Below, piece by piece: positions 1 through 9,642 of a stretch of DNA of 36,595 nt. The stretch's first letter is position 1. The number at the start of each line of letters is the position of its first letter. Under the pieces are notes generated by a model. It saw only the letters and a program-made list of their open reading frames with translations. It was not told where the DNA came from and did no database searches. The DNA is from Desulfobacterales bacterium (GTDB lineage: Bacteria; Desulfobacterota; Syntrophobacteria; B119-G9). The DNA lies in NCBI GenBank assembly GCA_026983715.1, contig JALSTM010000228.1:1-36595 (forward strand), written 5' to 3'. Both the position numbers and the translations under genes were made by a program.

Positions 1-128
1 CTGGTGACAATGTATCGATGGAGGTACAGTTAATAACGCCGATAGCGCTGGAAGAGGGATTAAGGTTTGCGATTCGAGAAGGTGGAAGAACCGTGGGCGC
101 AGGCGTCGTTAGTGAAATTGTTGAATAA
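1..128 (+). CDS. tuf: Elongation factor Tu, C-terminal end (partial)
   Basis: The frame beginning at base 3 reads [19 protein letters not shown] and ends [13 protein letters not shown] at a TAA, which is the conserved end of EF-Tu domain 3. Only about 42 codons are inside the window; the gene starts upstream. EF-Tu delivers aminoacyl-tRNA to the ribosomal A site. Its position 30 bp before rpsJ matches the common str-S10 arrangement (rpsL-rpsG-fusA-tuf-rpsJ), so the upstream flank probably holds fusA. The ORF track omits it because it lacks a start. Confidence 0.95.
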   Translation, partial: GDNVSMEVQLITPIALEEGLRFAIREGGRTVGAGVVSEIVE

Positions 129-158
129 TATTTTTAAGACTGCGAGGGCAAGAGGGTC

Positions 159-470
159 ATGGTAACCAACGAGAGGATACGCATTAAGTTAAAGGCTTAC
201 GACCATAAGCTTCTGGACCAGTCTACATTGGAAATAATTGAAACTGCAAAGCGAACTGGTGCCAAGGTGGCAGGTCCAATCCCTTTGCCTACGAAGATTC
301 ACAAGTACTGTGTGCTTCGTTCGCCTCATGTGGACAAGAAATCAAGAGAACAATTTGAGATAAGGGTTCACAAGAGATTGCTTGATATACTTGAACCTAC
401 TCAGCAAACTGTTGATGCGCTGATGAAGTTAGACCTATCTGCCGGTGTTCACGTGGAAATAAAACTCTAG
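159..470 (+). CDS. rpsJ: 30S ribosomal protein S10
   Basis: 103 aa, the normal S10 length. The protein opens with [18 protein letters not shown] and has the diagnostic [20 protein letters not shown] stretch and the [13 protein letters not shown] ending. S10 sits in the 30S head and doubles as NusE in antitermination complexes. The ATG follows an AGAGGG ribosome binding site. It is the first gene of the S10 section, 30 bp after tuf and 52 bp before rplC, so it is probably cotranscribed with both. I see no terminator between tuf and this gene. Confidence 0.98.
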   Translation: MVTNERIRIKLKAYDHKLLDQSTLEIIETAKRTGAKVAGPIPLPTKIHKYCVLRSPHVDKKSREQFEIRVHKRLLDILEPTQQTVDALMKLDLSAGVHVEIKL

Positions 471-522
471 TTTGAAATTGCAGATATAAACTGGTTGATG
501 TCACTGTAGAAGGCTTAGAGTC

Positions 523-1152
523 ATGATAAAAACGATCATAGGTAGAAAATTAGGAATGACCCAGGTGTTTGGAGAAGAGGGAGAAGCCATACCGGTAACG
601 GTGCTTGAGGCAGGTCCCTGTTTTGTAACCCAGGTCAAAACCGTGGAAAACGATGGCTACAACGCATTGCAGCTGGGGTTCGGTACACGGAAGCCTCATA
701 GAGTTAATAAGCCTCTCAAGGGTCATTTTGCAAAATGCGGAAAAGGCCCTTTCAGGATATTGAAAGAAGTTAAGGTTGACAGTACCGATGAATTCGACCT
801 GGGGCAGGAAATCAAGGTTGATATATTCCAGGTGGGAGAAAAAGTAGATGTGATCGGAACCAGCAAAGGGCGTGGATTTGCCGGTACGATCAAACGTTGG
901 GGCTTTCACAGGGGGCCTGTTTCCCATGGAAGCAAAAACACCCGTCCCCCCGGGTCAATCGGCTGTTCTGCGTGGCCTTCCCGGGTCATCAAGGGCAAAA
1001 AGTTGCCCGGACACATGGGTAATAGGCGGGTAACCGTTAAAAATCTCCAGATTGTTGACGTTAGACCTGAACAAAATTTGCTTCTTGTGAAGGGTGCGGT
1101 GGCAGGGGCACCCAATTCGTTTGTTATCATCAGGAAAACAAACAAGAGATAA
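523..1152 (+). CDS. rplC: 50S ribosomal protein L3
   Basis: 209 aa, as in most bacteria. It opens IGRKLGMTQVFGEEGEAIPV and carries the central loop SKGRGFAGTIKRWGFHRGP and PGSIGCSAWPSRVIKGKKLP, which reaches toward the peptidyl transferase centre. L3 is an early 23S rRNA assembly protein. The glutamine that is methylated by PrmB in E. coli (in GASQ) is not obvious here, because the region reads PPGSIGCSAWPSRV. It is followed after 70 bp by rplD. The antisense ORFs listed over this gene are shadows. Confidence 0.98.
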   Translation: MIKTIIGRKLGMTQVFGEEGEAIPVTVLEAGPCFVTQVKTVENDGYNALQLGFGTRKPHRVNKPLKGHFAKCGKGPFRILKEVKVDSTDEFDLGQEIKVDIFQVGEKVDVIGTSKGRGFAGTIKRWGFHRGPVSHGSKNTRPPGSIGCSAWPSRVIKGKKLPGHMGNRRVTVKNLQIVDVRPEQNLLLVKGAVAGAPNSFVIIRKTNKR

Positions 1153-1222
1153 ATTGGTTTCGCTGACAGAAACGATAGCGCGGATGAAAGAGAGTGCAAA
1201 AGGACGATAAGGATTGAGGTTA

Positions 1223-1852
1223 ATGATGCCGGTTATTGACGTATTCAACATAAAGCGGGAAAAAGTTGGGGAGCTTGAACTAAGTGACTTTGTTTTTAAT
1301 GCTCCCAACAAGCCGTACATACTTCATGAAGTCGTGAGGATGCAACTGGCCAAAAAACGTGCTGGCACTGCTTCTACTAAGGGACGAAGCGAAGTTTCAG
1401 GGGGCGGGAGAAAGCCCTGGCGACAAAAGGGTACCGGCCGGGCTCGTGCAGGAACGATTCGGTCACCTTTATGGAGAGGTGGTGGAGTTGTTTTTGGCCC
1501 GAAACCGAGAAAGTACGAGCTGAAGGTTCCGAAGAAGGTACGGAAGTTGGCTTTAAGAATTGCCCTGAGCAACAAAGTGAGGGAAAACCAGATGATGGTG
1601 CTTGACCAGTTCGCGCTGGAAAGGATCAAGACGAAGGATTTCCTTCGGATAATTAGTGAGTTGCAACTGGACGGCAGGATCCTAGTGGTAACCAATGGTA
1701 GGGATGAAAGGGTAGAAAAATCGGCAAGAAATATCCCATGGGTCAAGGTTTTGCCGACAGAAGGTATAAATGTGTTTGACTTGATGAAATATGAAAACTT
1801 GCTCCTTTCCCAGGATGGCGTTGGGAAGATAGAGGAGGCTTTGGGAAGATGA
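1223..1852 (+). CDS. rplD: 50S ribosomal protein L4
   Basis: 209 aa from the ATG at 1223 ([16 protein letters not shown]). The ORF track starts at an upstream TTG (1214), but that would lie inside the likely ribosome binding site (AAGGATTGAGG); ATG 1226 is also possible. The family signature [20 protein letters not shown] is present, the loop that lines the exit tunnel near macrolide sites. In gammaproteobacteria L4 also represses the S10 operon through a leader RNA; I see no equivalent leader here. The TGA stop overlaps the rplW ATG (ATGA), indicating translational coupling. Confidence 0.96.
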   Translation: MMPVIDVFNIKREKVGELELSDFVFNAPNKPYILHEVVRMQLAKKRAGTASTKGRSEVSGGGRKPWRQKGTGRARAGTIRSPLWRGGGVVFGPKPRKYELKVPKKVRKLALRIALSNKVRENQMMVLDQFALERIKTKDFLRIISELQLDGRILVVTNGRDERVEKSARNIPWVKVLPTEGINVFDLMKYENLLLSQDGVGKIEEALGR

Positions 1853-2145
1853 CAAGGGAAGAAGCATATAAGATCCTGCGTCGACCGCTTATTACGGAAA
1901 AAAGTACTGATTTGAAGGAAGAGTATAACAAGATAACCTTTGTAGTTGATAAGCGTGCCAACAAAATTCAGATCAGAAAAGCGGTTGAACTGATATTTAA
2001 CGTCTCTGTGATAGACGTGCGAACGATGAATTTCAAAGGTAAAAAAGTTCGCATGGGGCGTTTTAGCGGAAAGTTACCCAACTGGAAAAAGGCTATAGTT
2101 ACATTAAAACCGGGGCAGAAAGTCGAGTTTTTCGAAGGTGTTTGA
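1849..2145 (+). CDS. rplW: 50S ribosomal protein L23
   Basis: 98 aa, typical size. It has the L23 features [20 protein letters not shown] and [20 protein letters not shown], with the RNA-binding loop [20 protein letters not shown]23 lies at the tunnel exit and is the docking site for SRP and trigger factor. Its ATG overlaps the rplD stop by four bases, so translation is likely coupled. It is followed 48 bp later by rplB. Confidence 0.97.
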   Translation: MTREEAYKILRRPLITEKSTDLKEEYNKITFVVDKRANKIQIRKAVELIFNVSVIDVRTMNFKGKKVRMGRFSGKLPNWKKAIVTLKPGQKVEFFEGV

Positions 2146-2193
2146 TGCCTTGATTGTTGCTTGAGCATCCAAAGGTAGATATGTGAGGATATC

Positions 2194-3021
2194 ATGGGAA
2201 TAAGAAAAGTAAAACCTACATCTCCGGGCAGAAGGTTCCAGACGTACCTGACCTTTGATGAAATTACAAAGACCAAGCCGGAGAAAAGTCTTGTGGTGCC
2301 GTTGAAAAAGACCGGTGGCAGGAATTGTTATGGCCGTATCACTTGCAGGCACAGGGGTGGTGGTCACAAGAGAATGTACAGGATAATAGATTTTAAGCGG
2401 GACAAAACCGATATACCTGCCAAGGTTGCAAGCATTGAATATGACCCAAACCGGTCTGCCAGAATTGCCCTTCTGCACTATGCGGACGGAGAAAAACGTT
2501 ACATACTTGCTCCCATAGGGCTGAATGTTGGCGATAAGGTGATTTCGAGCGACCATGCTGATATAAAACCCGGCAACACCATGCCGTTAAAGAATATTCC
2601 TCTGGGTACTATTGTTCATAATGTTGAACTAAAGGTTGGCGGAGGTGGGCAACTCGGCAGAAGCGCCGGGGCAGCAATTCAGTTAATGGCGAAAGAAGGA
2701 AAGTACGCTCAATTAAGATTACCCTCCGGGGAAGTCAGGATGGTATTGCTTGAATGTAAGGCAACTATTGGCCAGGTGGGAAATCTTGATCATGAAAATG
2801 TTTCCCTCGGTAAAGCAGGCCGCTCGAGATGGCTCGGGATCAGGCCGACGGTAAGGGGCGTTGCCATGAACCCGGTTGATCATCCTCACGGTGGTGGTGA
2901 AGGTAAAACCTCTGGCGGTAGACATCCCTGTAGTCCCTGGGGAATGCCCACAAAGGGATACCGTACGCGGGGAAAAAAGCCGAGTGATAAGTATATTATT
3001 CGTAGAAGATACGGAAAGTAG
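2194..3021 (+). CDS. rplB: 50S ribosomal protein L2
   Basis: 275 aa, the standard length. It contains [18 protein letters not shown] near the N-terminus and the invariant [20 protein letters not shown] with the histidine important for peptidyl transferase-centre assembly. L2 bridges subunits and is a primary 23S rRNA binder. The ATG follows a GAGGAT-like ribosome binding site. It is spaced 39 bp from rpsS. Confidence 0.98.
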   Translation: MGIRKVKPTSPGRRFQTYLTFDEITKTKPEKSLVVPLKKTGGRNCYGRITCRHRGGGHKRMYRIIDFKRDKTDIPAKVASIEYDPNRSARIALLHYADGEKRYILAPIGLNVGDKVISSDHADIKPGNTMPLKNIPLGTIVHNVELKVGGGGQLGRSAGAAIQLMAKEGKYAQLRLPSGEVRMVLLECKATIGQVGNLDHENVSLGKAGRSRWLGIRPTVRGVAMNPVDHPHGGGEGKTSGGRHPCSPWGMPTKGYRTRGKKPSDKYIIRRRYGK

Positions 3022-3060
3022 AGTATAGAATTTTGATTCTTTCGGCGAGGAGAAGGAAAA

Positions 3061-3351
3061 GTGCCTAGGTCACTTAAAAAAGGTCCGTTTGTTGATGAAC
3101 ACTTGATGAAGAAGGTTTTGAAGGCCAAGGAAACCGACGATAGAAGAGTAATCAAAACGTGGTCGCGGCGTTCCACGATTGTACCGGAGTTCGTGGGGCT
3201 AACAATTGCTGTTCATAACGGGAAGAAGTTTATACCGGTTTTTATCACGGAAAACATGGTAGGACACAAACTAGGCGAATTTGCCCCCACAAGGACTTTC
3301 TATGGTCACGCAGGAGATCGTAAATCGCGAGTGAAGGGAAAGAAGGGGTAG
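3061..3351 (+). CDS. rpsS: 30S ribosomal protein S19 (GTG start)
   Basis: 96 aa beginning at a GTG after a GGCGAGGAGAAGG ribosome binding site. [18 protein letters not shown] is the expected N-terminus, and the [20 protein letters not shown] and [18 protein letters not shown] blocks are diagnostic. S19 pairs with S13 in the 30S head and contacts tRNA. Its TAG is immediately followed by the rplV ATG with no spacer. Confidence 0.98.
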   Translation: MPRSLKKGPFVDEHLMKKVLKAKETDDRRVIKTWSRRSTIVPEFVGLTIAVHNGKKFIPVFITENMVGHKLGEFAPTRTFYGHAGDRKSRVKGKKG

Positions 3352-3687
3352 ATGATGGAGGTAAGAGCGGTATCAAAATACATTAGGATTTCACCGCAAA
3401 AGGCGCGCCTTGTTGCAGATTTGATCCGTGGGAAAGATGTAGATGAGGCCTTGTCCATACTCAAGTTTACTCCCAAGAAAGCAGCGAGGCTAATTGATAA
3501 GACATTGCGGTCTGCCATAGCCAATGCTGAGCAAAGTAAAATTATTGATGTGGATAGTTTGTACGTGAAAAGGATTTACGTCGATGAGGGGCCAACGATG
3601 AAAAGATGGATGGCCAAGGCTATGGGAAGGGCTTCGAGGATCCTGAAACGTACTAGCCATATAACGGTGGTTTTGGATGAGAAGTAA
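3352..3687 (+). CDS. rplV: 50S ribosomal protein L22
   Basis: 111 aa. It reads [20 protein letters not shown] at the N-terminus, and the beta-hairpin that lines the exit tunnel ends [20 protein letters not shown]. There are two adjacent ATGs (3352 and 3355); the first abuts the rpsS stop, and an AAGGGG lies upstream of both. L22 contributes to the narrowest tunnel segment and to erythromycin sensitivity in other bacteria. rpsC follows after 52 bp. Confidence 0.97.
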   Translation: MMEVRAVSKYIRISPQKARLVADLIRGKDVDEALSILKFTPKKAARLIDKTLRSAIANAEQSKIIDVDSLYVKRIYVDEGPTMKRWMAKAMGRASRILKRTSHITVVLDEK

Positions 3688-3739
3688 CTTGTTGAGAGGC
3701 AATTGATAAATTTAGCAGGAAGATTTCTGGAGGTGGCAT

Positions 3740-4366
3740 TTGGGTCAAAAGGTTAATCCGATAGGTTTTAGGTTAGGGGTAATCAGAACCTGGGATTCTA
3801 AATGGTTTGCAAACCGGGGGTACGACAAGCTCGTTTACGAGGACAAGCAGATTAGAAAATTTATAAAGGATCGCCTTTTTCATGCTGGCATATCCAAGAT
3901 TGAAATAGAGCGAGCCGCAAACATTGCAAAGATTAGGATTCACACGGCACGCCCCGGTATAGTTATCGGGAAAAAGGGTGCTGAGATAGAGCGCCTGAAA
4001 AATGACCTTGAAAGCATGGTAGGACGTGAGATTCTGATAGACATTCAGGAAGTTAGAAAGCCTGAGACCGATGCGACCCTTGTAGCCGAGAACATAGCTC
4101 TCCAGCTAGTACGAAGGGTTGCCTTCAGAAGAGCAATGAAAAAGGCGGTGACCACAGCGTTGAAGTTTGGTGCTCAAGGAATCAAGGTTTCCTGTGCCGG
4201 TCGCCTTGGTGGGGCAGAAATGGCCAGGCGTGAGTGGTACCGGGAGGGAAGGGTACCATTGCATACACTCCGGGCTGACATTGATTACGGAACCGCTCTC
4301 GCAAAGACTACTTATGGTGTAATCGGTGTTAAGGTATGGATTTTTAAAGGAGAGGTATTGCCGTAA
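3740..4366 (+). CDS. rpsC: 30S ribosomal protein S3 (TTG start)
   Basis: 208 aa starting at TTG after a TCTGGAGGTGG ribosome binding site. [20 protein letters not shown] is the canonical N-terminus. The KH type 2 domain has [14 protein letters not shown] (GxxG loop GKKG), and the C-terminal domain ends [20 protein letters not shown] and [17 protein letters not shown]3 forms part of the mRNA entry channel and its helicase activity. It is shorter than the E. coli S3 (233 aa), because the protein ends right after the conserved core. Confidence 0.97.
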   Translation: MGQKVNPIGFRLGVIRTWDSKWFANRGYDKLVYEDKQIRKFIKDRLFHAGISKIEIERAANIAKIRIHTARPGIVIGKKGAEIERLKNDLESMVGREILIDIQEVRKPETDATLVAENIALQLVRRVAFRRAMKKAVTTALKFGAQGIKVSCAGRLGGAEMARREWYREGRVPLHTLRADIDYGTALAKTTYGVIGVKVWIFKGEVLP

Positions 4367-4426
4367 CTTACAATAGATTGCTTCATGGCATGCATGGATG
4401 ATACTTAAACAGGGAGATAATGAAAA

Positions 4427-4846
4427 ATGCTAGCACCCAAACGCATAAAATATAGGAAAAGACAGAAAGGGCGAATCAGGGGCAAGGCCTATAGGGGATG
4501 CACTGTAGCGTTCGGTTCTTACGGCTTACAGGCCCTAGACAGAGGAAGGCTCACTGCCCACCAGATCGAGGCTGCTCGTATTGCCATGACCAGGCATATC
4601 AAAAGGGGTGGTAAGATCTGGATAAGGATTTTCCCGGATAAGCCTATAACCAAGAAACCGGCGGAAACCCGGATGGGTAAAGGAAAAGGTTCTCCTGAAG
4701 GTTGGGTAGCTGTGGTTAAGCCCGGAAGGATCCTGTACGAGATGGAAGGCGTGAAGGAAGATGTTGCTCGTGAAGCTTTTCGCCTGGCATCTCATAAGCT
4801 TCCCATTGCCACCAAGTTTGTTACCAGGAGGGAGACCAGGGTATGA
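4427..4846 (+). CDS. rplP: 50S ribosomal protein L16
   Basis: 139 aa. It starts [20 protein letters not shown] and contains the conserved [20 protein letters not shown] segment that approaches the peptidyl transferase centre and A-site tRNA. The arginine that YcfD hydroxylates in E. coli lies in this region. The TGA overlaps the ATG of rpmC (ATGA), so the two are coupled. Confidence 0.98.
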   Translation: MLAPKRIKYRKRQKGRIRGKAYRGCTVAFGSYGLQALDRGRLTAHQIEAARIAMTRHIKRGGKIWIRIFPDKPITKKPAETRMGKGKGSPEGWVAVVKPGRILYEMEGVKEDVAREAFRLASHKLPIATKFVTRRETRV

Positions 4847-5046
4847 GGGCTAGTGAATTGAGAGAAATGAGTCTGGAAGAACTTGAGGCTAAGCTCAAGG
4901 AGTTTAGCGAAGCGCTGTTTAACTTGAAGTTTCAGCATTCAACTGGCCAACTCGACAATACGGCCCAGTTGAGAAAGACGCGGCGTGATATTGCTCGCGT
5001 TAAGACAATTATTAACGAAAAGCGATCAATGGCAGAAGCAAGCTAA
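4843..5046 (+). CDS. rpmC: 50S ribosomal protein L29
   Basis: 67 aa, matching the family. [20 protein letters not shown] and the central [20 protein letters not shown] are typical of this two-helix protein. L29 binds at the tunnel exit beside L23 and helps form the SRP docking surface. It starts inside the last codons of rplP and is followed 15 bp later by rpsQ. Confidence 0.97.
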   Translation: MRASELREMSLEELEAKLKEFSEALFNLKFQHSTGQLDNTAQLRKTRRDIARVKTIINEKRSMAEAS

Positions 5047-5061
5047 GGAAGAGGCCGGTTT

Positions 5062-5331
5062 ATGAACGCAGTGAGTGAATCCAAGAGTAGGAAAACGTTA
5101 ATAGGTGTGGTTGTTAGCGACAAAATGGATAAAACTGCCGTGGTGCAGATTCAAAGCCTTGTGAAACATCCTATATATAAGAAGTACGTTCGCAGGTATA
5201 CGAAGGTAAAAGCCCATGATGCTAAGAACCTTTGCAAAATAGGTGATCGTGTTAAGGTAAGGGAATGCCGTCCCTTGAGCAAGACAAAGCGATGGATTGT
5301 GGTGGAGATCCTGGAACGGGCAAAAGTATAG
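5062..5331 (+). CDS. rpsQ: 30S ribosomal protein S17
   Basis: 89 aa. The OB fold reads [20 protein letters not shown], then [20 protein letters not shown], and [21 protein letters not shown]17 is a primary 16S rRNA binder of the 30S body. A short N-terminal extension ([11 protein letters not shown]) precedes the core. The start follows a GAGGCCGG ribosome binding site, and a 64-bp gap separates it from rplN. Confidence 0.97.
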   Translation: MNAVSESKSRKTLIGVVVSDKMDKTAVVQIQSLVKHPIYKKYVRRYTKVKAHDAKNLCKIGDRVKVRECRPLSKTKRWIVVEILERAKV

Positions 5332-5395
5332 TTTGGTTTTCCATCGGTTCGGTTTACTGGTGAAGTGAGAAATCGGATAGAGAGGGTGAGGCAAA

Positions 5396-5764
5396 ATGAT
5401 ACAACAAGAAACAAAGCTTCTGGCTGCTGACAATTCTGGTGCAAAGAAGCTCTATTGTATAAAGGTCTTGGGTGGTACGGGAAAACGATATGCTACCATT
5501 GGCGACATAATTGTAGTTTCAGTGAAGGAAGCGATTCCGAATTCCAAGGTGAAAAAGGGTGATGTTATGAAAGCCGTGGTAGTGCGCACCAAAAAGGAAA
5601 TTCGCAGGCCTGACGGATCATACATAAAGTTTGATGACAATTCTGCTGTGTTGATAAATGCCGCAAAAGAACCGATTGGCACCAGGATTTTTGGACCGGT
5701 TGCCAGGGAATTGAGGGCCAAGAAGTTTATGAAAATTATATCATTGGCACCAGAGGTGTTGTAA
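5396..5764 (+). CDS. rplN: 50S ribosomal protein L14
   Basis: 122 aa, invariant family length. It opens [20 protein letters not shown], with [20 protein letters not shown] and the [20 protein letters not shown] ending. L14 makes an intersubunit bridge and is the docking surface of the silencing factor RsfS in other bacteria. Its last stop base is the first base of the rplX ATG (TAATG), so termination-reinitiation is likely. Confidence 0.98.
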   Translation: MIQQETKLLAADNSGAKKLYCIKVLGGTGKRYATIGDIIVVSVKEAIPNSKVKKGDVMKAVVVRTKKEIRRPDGSYIKFDDNSAVLINAAKEPIGTRIFGPVARELRAKKFMKIISLAPEVL

Positions 5765-6120
5765 TGGGAAAACAAGCGAGGAAAATAGATCCGCACAAAA
5801 AGAAGTATCACCTCAAAAAAGGGGATACTGTTATTGTTATAGCCGGGAAGGAAAAGGGAAAATCAGGAAAGGTGCTTAGAGTCATCCGTAAGAAAGATAG
5901 GGCGGTAGTAGAAAAAGTAAACATGGTCAAGAGGCATCTTCGTCCTAGCCCTCAAACAGGCCAGGGCGGAATCCTGGAAAAGGAAGCATCGATCCATGTA
6001 TCTAACCTGATGGTGATTTGTACCAAGTGCACTGATCCCACAAGGGTGGGGAGGAAGGTTCTCGAAGACGGAAGAAAGGTTCGCTACTGCAAAAAGTGTG
6101 GTGAAATTTTGGACGAATAA
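5764..6120 (+). CDS. rplX: 50S ribosomal protein L24, zinc-ribbon type
   Basis: 118 aa, longer than the E. coli L24 (104 aa). The KOW motif is [20 protein letters not shown], followed by [20 protein letters not shown]. The extra length is a C-terminal ribbon with two CxxC pairs (C86/C89 and C109/C112), which should bind zinc; such C-terminal ribbons occur in L24 of many non-gamma bacteria. L24 initiates 50S assembly. It overlaps the rplN stop by one base and is followed 42 bp later by rplE. Confidence 0.97.
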   Translation: MGKQARKIDPHKKKYHLKKGDTVIVIAGKEKGKSGKVLRVIRKKDRAVVEKVNMVKRHLRPSPQTGQGGILEKEASIHVSNLMVICTKCTDPTRVGRKVLEDGRKVRYCKKCGEILDE

Positions 6121-6162
6121 GCTGTGTTGTTGAGCCGATGACGTTTTGGGAGTGTTTATAGT

Positions 6163-6702
6163 ATGGGGAAATTAAGGGAAAGATATATCAAGGAAATTGC
6201 TCCACAATTGCAAAAGCAATATAATTACAAGAATCCGATGCAGATTCCCAAGCTTGAGAAGATTGTCCTTAACATGGGTCTGGGCGAAGCAATTCACAAC
6301 ATAAAGGTGCTGGACAGGGCTGTGGAAGAACTCAGCCTCATTGCAGGACAAAGGCCTGTTATTACGAGGGCTCGTAAATCGATAGCGTCTTTTAAATTGA
6401 GAGAAGGAATGCCCATAGGCTGCATGGTGACTTTGAGAGCAGAGAGAATGTACGATTTCTTTGAGAAATTGGTTAATATAGCATTGCCTCGCGTAAGGGA
6501 CTTTCGTGGAGTTACAGATAGGTCCTTTGACGGAAGGGGCAACTATACTCTTGGGATCAGGGAACACATTATTTTCCCTGAAATAGATTACGACAAGATA
6601 GATAAGATAAAGGGCTTGAATATTACAATCGTAACCACTGCCAAGACTGACGAGGAAGGCAAGAGTCTTCTTCGTTTAATGGGAATGCCTTTTAGGAACT
6701 AG
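6163..6702 (+). CDS. rplE: 50S ribosomal protein L5
   Basis: 179 aa, standard. It contains [20 protein letters not shown], the [20 protein letters not shown] block, and the [20 protein letters not shown] loop that contacts 5S rRNA and the P-site tRNA. It lies between rplX and the zinc-type rpsN, the usual spc order. Antisense ORFs at 6172-6567 and 6294-6542 are shadows. Confidence 0.98.
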   Translation: MGKLRERYIKEIAPQLQKQYNYKNPMQIPKLEKIVLNMGLGEAIHNIKVLDRAVEELSLIAGQRPVITRARKSIASFKLREGMPIGCMVTLRAERMYDFFEKLVNIALPRVRDFRGVTDRSFDGRGNYTLGIREHIIFPEIDYDKIDKIKGLNITIVTTAKTDEEGKSLLRLMGMPFRN

Positions 6703-6736
6703 GATCTTGAACGTAAAGTAAAAAAAGGAGGGACAG

Positions 6737-6922
6737 TTGGCCAGAAAGGCGTTGATAGCAAAGGCAAAAAGGCCCCCGAAATTTAAAGTAAGGGCATATA
6801 ATCGTTGTCCTCTATGCGGTAGACCCAGGGCCTACTTACGAAAGTTTGGATTATGCAGAATTTGCTTTCGTACCATGGCTCTTAACGGGGAATTACCTGG
6901 AGTAATTAAATCAAGTTGGTAG
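6737..6922 (+). CDS. rpsZ: 30S ribosomal protein S14, zinc-binding type (TTG start)
   Basis: 61 aa, the short zinc form rather than the roughly 100-aa zinc-free form. Two CxxC pairs, in NRCPLCGRP (C24/C27) and LCRICFR (C40/C43), make the zinc site. It ends [11 protein letters not shown] as in other short S14 proteins. The TTG start sits 5 bases after a strong AAAGGAGGG ribosome binding site. S14 is a late-assembling 30S head protein. Confidence 0.97.
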   Translation: MARKALIAKAKRPPKFKVRAYNRCPLCGRPRAYLRKFGLCRICFRTMALNGELPGVIKSSW

Positions 6923-6958
6923 AAAAGCTATTTTGGGGGTAGAAGGAGCTAGATATTC

Positions 6959-7357
6959 ATGGTTATTACCGATCCGATTGCTGATTTTTTGGTGCGAATT
7001 AAGAATGCTCAAAAAGCCGGCTTTGATTATGTTGATATTCCGGCATCAAAGATGAAATTGAACATTGCCCGGGTGCTGAAAGAAGAGGGCTATATCACGG
7101 GTTACAAGTTTATCAAGGATAAAAAACAGGGCGTTTTGAGAGTGATTCTCAAATACGACCAGAACAAGGTGCCGGTAATTACCGGGATGAAGAGAATTAG
7201 CAAGCCAAGCAGAAGGGTGTATGTCAAATGTGACAAGATACCTTATATCTTAAATGGTTATGGCATTGCTATTCTGTCTACATCAAAAGGGATCATGCAT
7301 GATAGGGAGGCGAGGAAGCGCCGACTTGGCGGTGAGTTGCTGTGCAGTGTTTGGTAG
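6959..7357 (+). CDS. rpsH: 30S ribosomal protein S8
   Basis: 132 aa. It begins [20 protein letters not shown] and ends with the conserved [20 protein letters not shown] and [10 protein letters not shown]8 is a primary 16S rRNA binder and in E. coli represses the spc operon at the L5 message; I did not identify a matching site here. The ATG follows a GAAGGAG ribosome binding site. Confidence 0.98.
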   Translation: MVITDPIADFLVRIKNAQKAGFDYVDIPASKMKLNIARVLKEEGYITGYKFIKDKKQGVLRVILKYDQNKVPVITGMKRISKPSRRVYVKCDKIPYILNGYGIAILSTSKGIMHDREARKRRLGGELLCSVW

Positions 7358-7427
7358 TTTGACGGCTGAATGAATCCATAATGAATACTCAGGAATAGTT
7401 CTTTGTGTGTTAGTGAGGAGCGCACAT

Positions 7428-7967
7428 ATGTCACGCATTGGAAAGTTACCAATACCCATACCGAAGGGTGTGGAAGTAAAACTGACTGAAAATGAAATCA
7501 CGGTTAAAGGGGCGAAGGGTACACTTTCTCAGCCCATACATCCAGCTGTCATTGTGAAGGTAGATGATGGCGTAATAACCGTGAAAAACCGGTACGAGAA
7601 CAAGTTTTCCCGGTCTTTGTGGGGATTGACAAGAGCCTTAATAAATAACATGGTGGAAGGAGTTACCAAGGGATTTAGCAAAGTTCTGGAAATAAACGGA
7701 GTAGGCTACCGTGCCGATGTCCAAAACAAGGTTTTAAACCTTATCCTTGGGTTTTCTCACCCAGTGGAATTCAGGCTTCCGGATGGTATTGAGGCATCTG
7801 TTGATAAACAGAACAGGATAACCATAAGTGGGATAGACAAAGCTCTGGTAGGACAGACGGCGGCGAGGATCAAGGCGATAAGGCCAGCCGATCCCTATAA
7901 GGCCAAGGGAATTAAGTATGCTGATGAGCAGATTAGAAGAAAGGTTGGCAAAAGCGGCGTAAAATAG
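7428..7967 (+). CDS. rplF: 50S ribosomal protein L6
   Basis: 179 aa when started at the ATG at 7428 (MSRIGKLPIPIPKGVEVKLT), the universal L6 N-terminus; the ORF track starts seven codons too early. The two duplicated domains are visible, with LEINGVGYRADVQNKVLNLI in the second and the closing RPADPYKAKGIKYADEQIRR. L6 sits near the sarcin-ricin loop. rplR follows after 32 bp. Confidence 0.97.
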   Translation: MSRIGKLPIPIPKGVEVKLTENEITVKGAKGTLSQPIHPAVIVKVDDGVITVKNRYENKFSRSLWGLTRALINNMVEGVTKGFSKVLEINGVGYRADVQNKVLNLILGFSHPVEFRLPDGIEASVDKQNRITISGIDKALVGQTAARIKAIRPADPYKAKGIKYADEQIRRKVGKSGVK

Positions 7968-7999
7968 TGTAGTTCTTCTAGACGGGAGAATATATTCAA

Positions 8000-8371
8000 A
8001 TGGGTGGAACGGCAAATAAACGATTGATGGCGCGATTGCGAAGAAAGAGAAGAATCAGGAAAAAGATTTTTGGAACTCCTGAAAGGCCACGATTAGCGGT
8101 ATTCAGGAGTGCGAAACACATATATGCTCAAGTTATCGATGATACCAGGGGTATTACTCTTGCCTCAGCATCGACCCTTGACAAGGACTTTTCCATGGAT
8201 CCTGAAAAAAAGGGCAAGGTGGCGGCAGCTGAGAAAGTAGGGGAACTGCTTGCTGCCCATGCATTGAAAAAAGGGATAGAAAAGGTAGTTTTTGATAGAG
8301 GTGGTTACATTTATCATGGAAGGGTTAAAGCGCTGGCCGATGGTGCCAGAAAAGGTGGGTTACGTTTCTAA
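8000..8371 (+). CDS. rplR: 50S ribosomal protein L18
   Basis: 123 aa. The basic N-terminus ([19 protein letters not shown]) precedes [20 protein letters not shown] and the ending [21 protein letters not shown]18 binds 5S rRNA with L5 to form the central protuberance. It is preceded by an ACGGGAGAAT ribosome binding site and followed 25 bp later by rpsE. Confidence 0.98.
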   Translation: MGGTANKRLMARLRRKRRIRKKIFGTPERPRLAVFRSAKHIYAQVIDDTRGITLASASTLDKDFSMDPEKKGKVAAAEKVGELLAAHALKKGIEKVVFDRGGYIYHGRVKALADGARKGGLRF

Positions 8372-8396
8372 CAAAAAATCTTAGGGAGGCAGTTTC

Positions 8397-8897
8397 TTGC
8401 AGTCAGTAAATTCAAGCACACTACAGTACATAGACAAAGTTGTCCATATTAACCGGGTTGCCAAGGTTGTTAAGGGTGGTAGGAGATTTTCTTTTAGTGC
8501 CATTGTCGTGGTTGGAGATGGACAGGGACGAGTCGGCTACGGTCACGGGAAGGCACACGAAGTGCCCGAGGCAATCAGGAAGGGTTATGAGACGGCAGTA
8601 AAGAATATGATTGAGGTTCCCATTATTAATGGGACCATCCCTTACGAGGTTATCGGGAAATTGGGTGCTACCAAGGTGTTGCTAAAGCCAGCTTCAGAAG
8701 GTACCGGTGTAATCGCCGGTGGCCCAGTGCGCGCCGTGATGGAAGCAGTGGGCATTCAAAATATACTGGCCAAAATCATTGGTTCTCGAAACCCTCATAA
8801 TGCGGTTAAGGCTACCTTTGACGGGCTGATGCAGTTAAAAAGCCCTGAGGAGATAGCAAAACGAAGAGGGAAGACTCTTAGAGAGATTAGAGCGTAG
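8397..8897 (+). CDS. rpsE: 30S ribosomal protein S5 (TTG start)
   Basis: 166 aa starting at TTG seven bases after TTAGGGAGGC. The double-stranded RNA-binding fold reads [20 protein letters not shown] and [20 protein letters not shown], and the C-terminal half has [21 protein letters not shown]5 lines the mRNA entry channel and affects decoding accuracy. The order rplR-rpsE-rpmD-rplO is standard. Confidence 0.97.
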   Translation: MQSVNSSTLQYIDKVVHINRVAKVVKGGRRFSFSAIVVVGDGQGRVGYGHGKAHEVPEAIRKGYETAVKNMIEVPIINGTIPYEVIGKLGATKVLLKPASEGTGVIAGGPVRAVMEAVGIQNILAKIIGSRNPHNAVKATFDGLMQLKSPEEIAKRRGKTLREIRA

Positions 8898-8924
8898 TTC
8901 GTTAGTCAAGGAGATCTCTACAAC

Positions 8925-9110
8925 ATGGCTAAGAAAATTAGGGTAAAATTAATTAGAAGTGGTATAGGGAGACCGGAAAAACACAGAAAAATACTCAGGA
9001 GTCTTGGTCTCACAAAGATGAACAAGGTGGTTGAACTGTACGACACCCCGCAAATTATGGGAGCGATAAGGAAGGTGTCACACCTGGTGGAAGTTACTGA
9101 GGCAGAGTAA
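8925..9110 (+). CDS. rpmD: 50S ribosomal protein L30
   Basis: 61 aa. It reads KIRVKLIRSGIGRPEKHRKI then LGLTKMNKVVELYDTPQIMG, with the expected ferredoxin-like size and the conserved end IRKVSHLVEV. L30 is a small 23S rRNA-binding protein lost in some lineages, so its presence between rpsE and rplO shows an intact spc order. The ATG follows CAAGGAGATC. Confidence 0.97.
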   Translation: MAKKIRVKLIRSGIGRPEKHRKILRSLGLTKMNKVVELYDTPQIMGAIRKVSHLVEVTEAE

Positions 9111-9149
9111 TAGAAAATTGATAAAGGCTAGCGAAACAGGGGAGATAAG

Positions 9150-9602
9150 ATGCAATTAAATGAGTTAAAACCGGCCAAAGGGTCTCGGCATAGCAAGAAA
9201 AGAGTTGGTCGTGGGCCTGGGTCCGGGCACGGGAAGACCGCCTGCAAGGGCCATAAGGGTCAGAAGTCCCGCTCAGGGGGAGGCGTACCGCCCTGGTTTG
9301 AGGGTGGACAGATGCCGCTTCAGCGAAGGGTGCCCAAAAGAGGCTTTAACAATATACGGTTTAAAAAGAGATATGCCGTTGTTAATGTTTCTGCACTTAA
9401 TAAGTTTGATGAAAAGGCTGAGGTGACGCCTGAGACATTAAAAGAAAAGGGGCTTATTAAGAAGGTCCTTGATGGGGTGAAAATTCTGGGTGACGGTGAA
9501 ATTACAAAGCCACTGAAAGTTAAAGTGCACAAGATTAGTGAAAGTGCAAGGAAAAAAATTGAAGCTGCACAGGGAGAGGTGGAGCTAATAGAAGCAGGTT
9601 AG
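9150..9602 (+). CDS. rplO: 50S ribosomal protein L15
   Basis: 150 aa. It starts [20 protein letters not shown] and has the glycine-rich basic tail [20 protein letters not shown] that threads into 23S rRNA, followed by [14 protein letters not shown] and a globular C-terminal domain ending VELIEAG. L15 is a late 50S assembly protein. secY follows after 40 bp. Confidence 0.97.
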   Translation: MQLNELKPAKGSRHSKKRVGRGPGSGHGKTACKGHKGQKSRSGGGVPPWFEGGQMPLQRRVPKRGFNNIRFKKRYAVVNVSALNKFDEKAEVTPETLKEKGLIKKVLDGVKILGDGEITKPLKVKVHKISESARKKIEAAQGEVELIEAG

Positions 9603-9642
9603 ATAACTAGTTTGTAAGTAAGCTTAACGGAAGGTCTTTTCT

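Noticed and set aside
1-158. S10 leader with L4 autoregulation before rpsJ
   Set aside because: Only 30 bp separate tuf and rpsJ, too short for the known gammaproteobacterial leader.
955-1320. Antisense 121-aa ORF over rplC/rplD and other long shadow ORFs (e.g. 2104-2556 -, 13934-14443 -)
   Set aside because: They lie opposite clearly conserved ribosomal genes, lack ribosome binding sites and recognisable composition.
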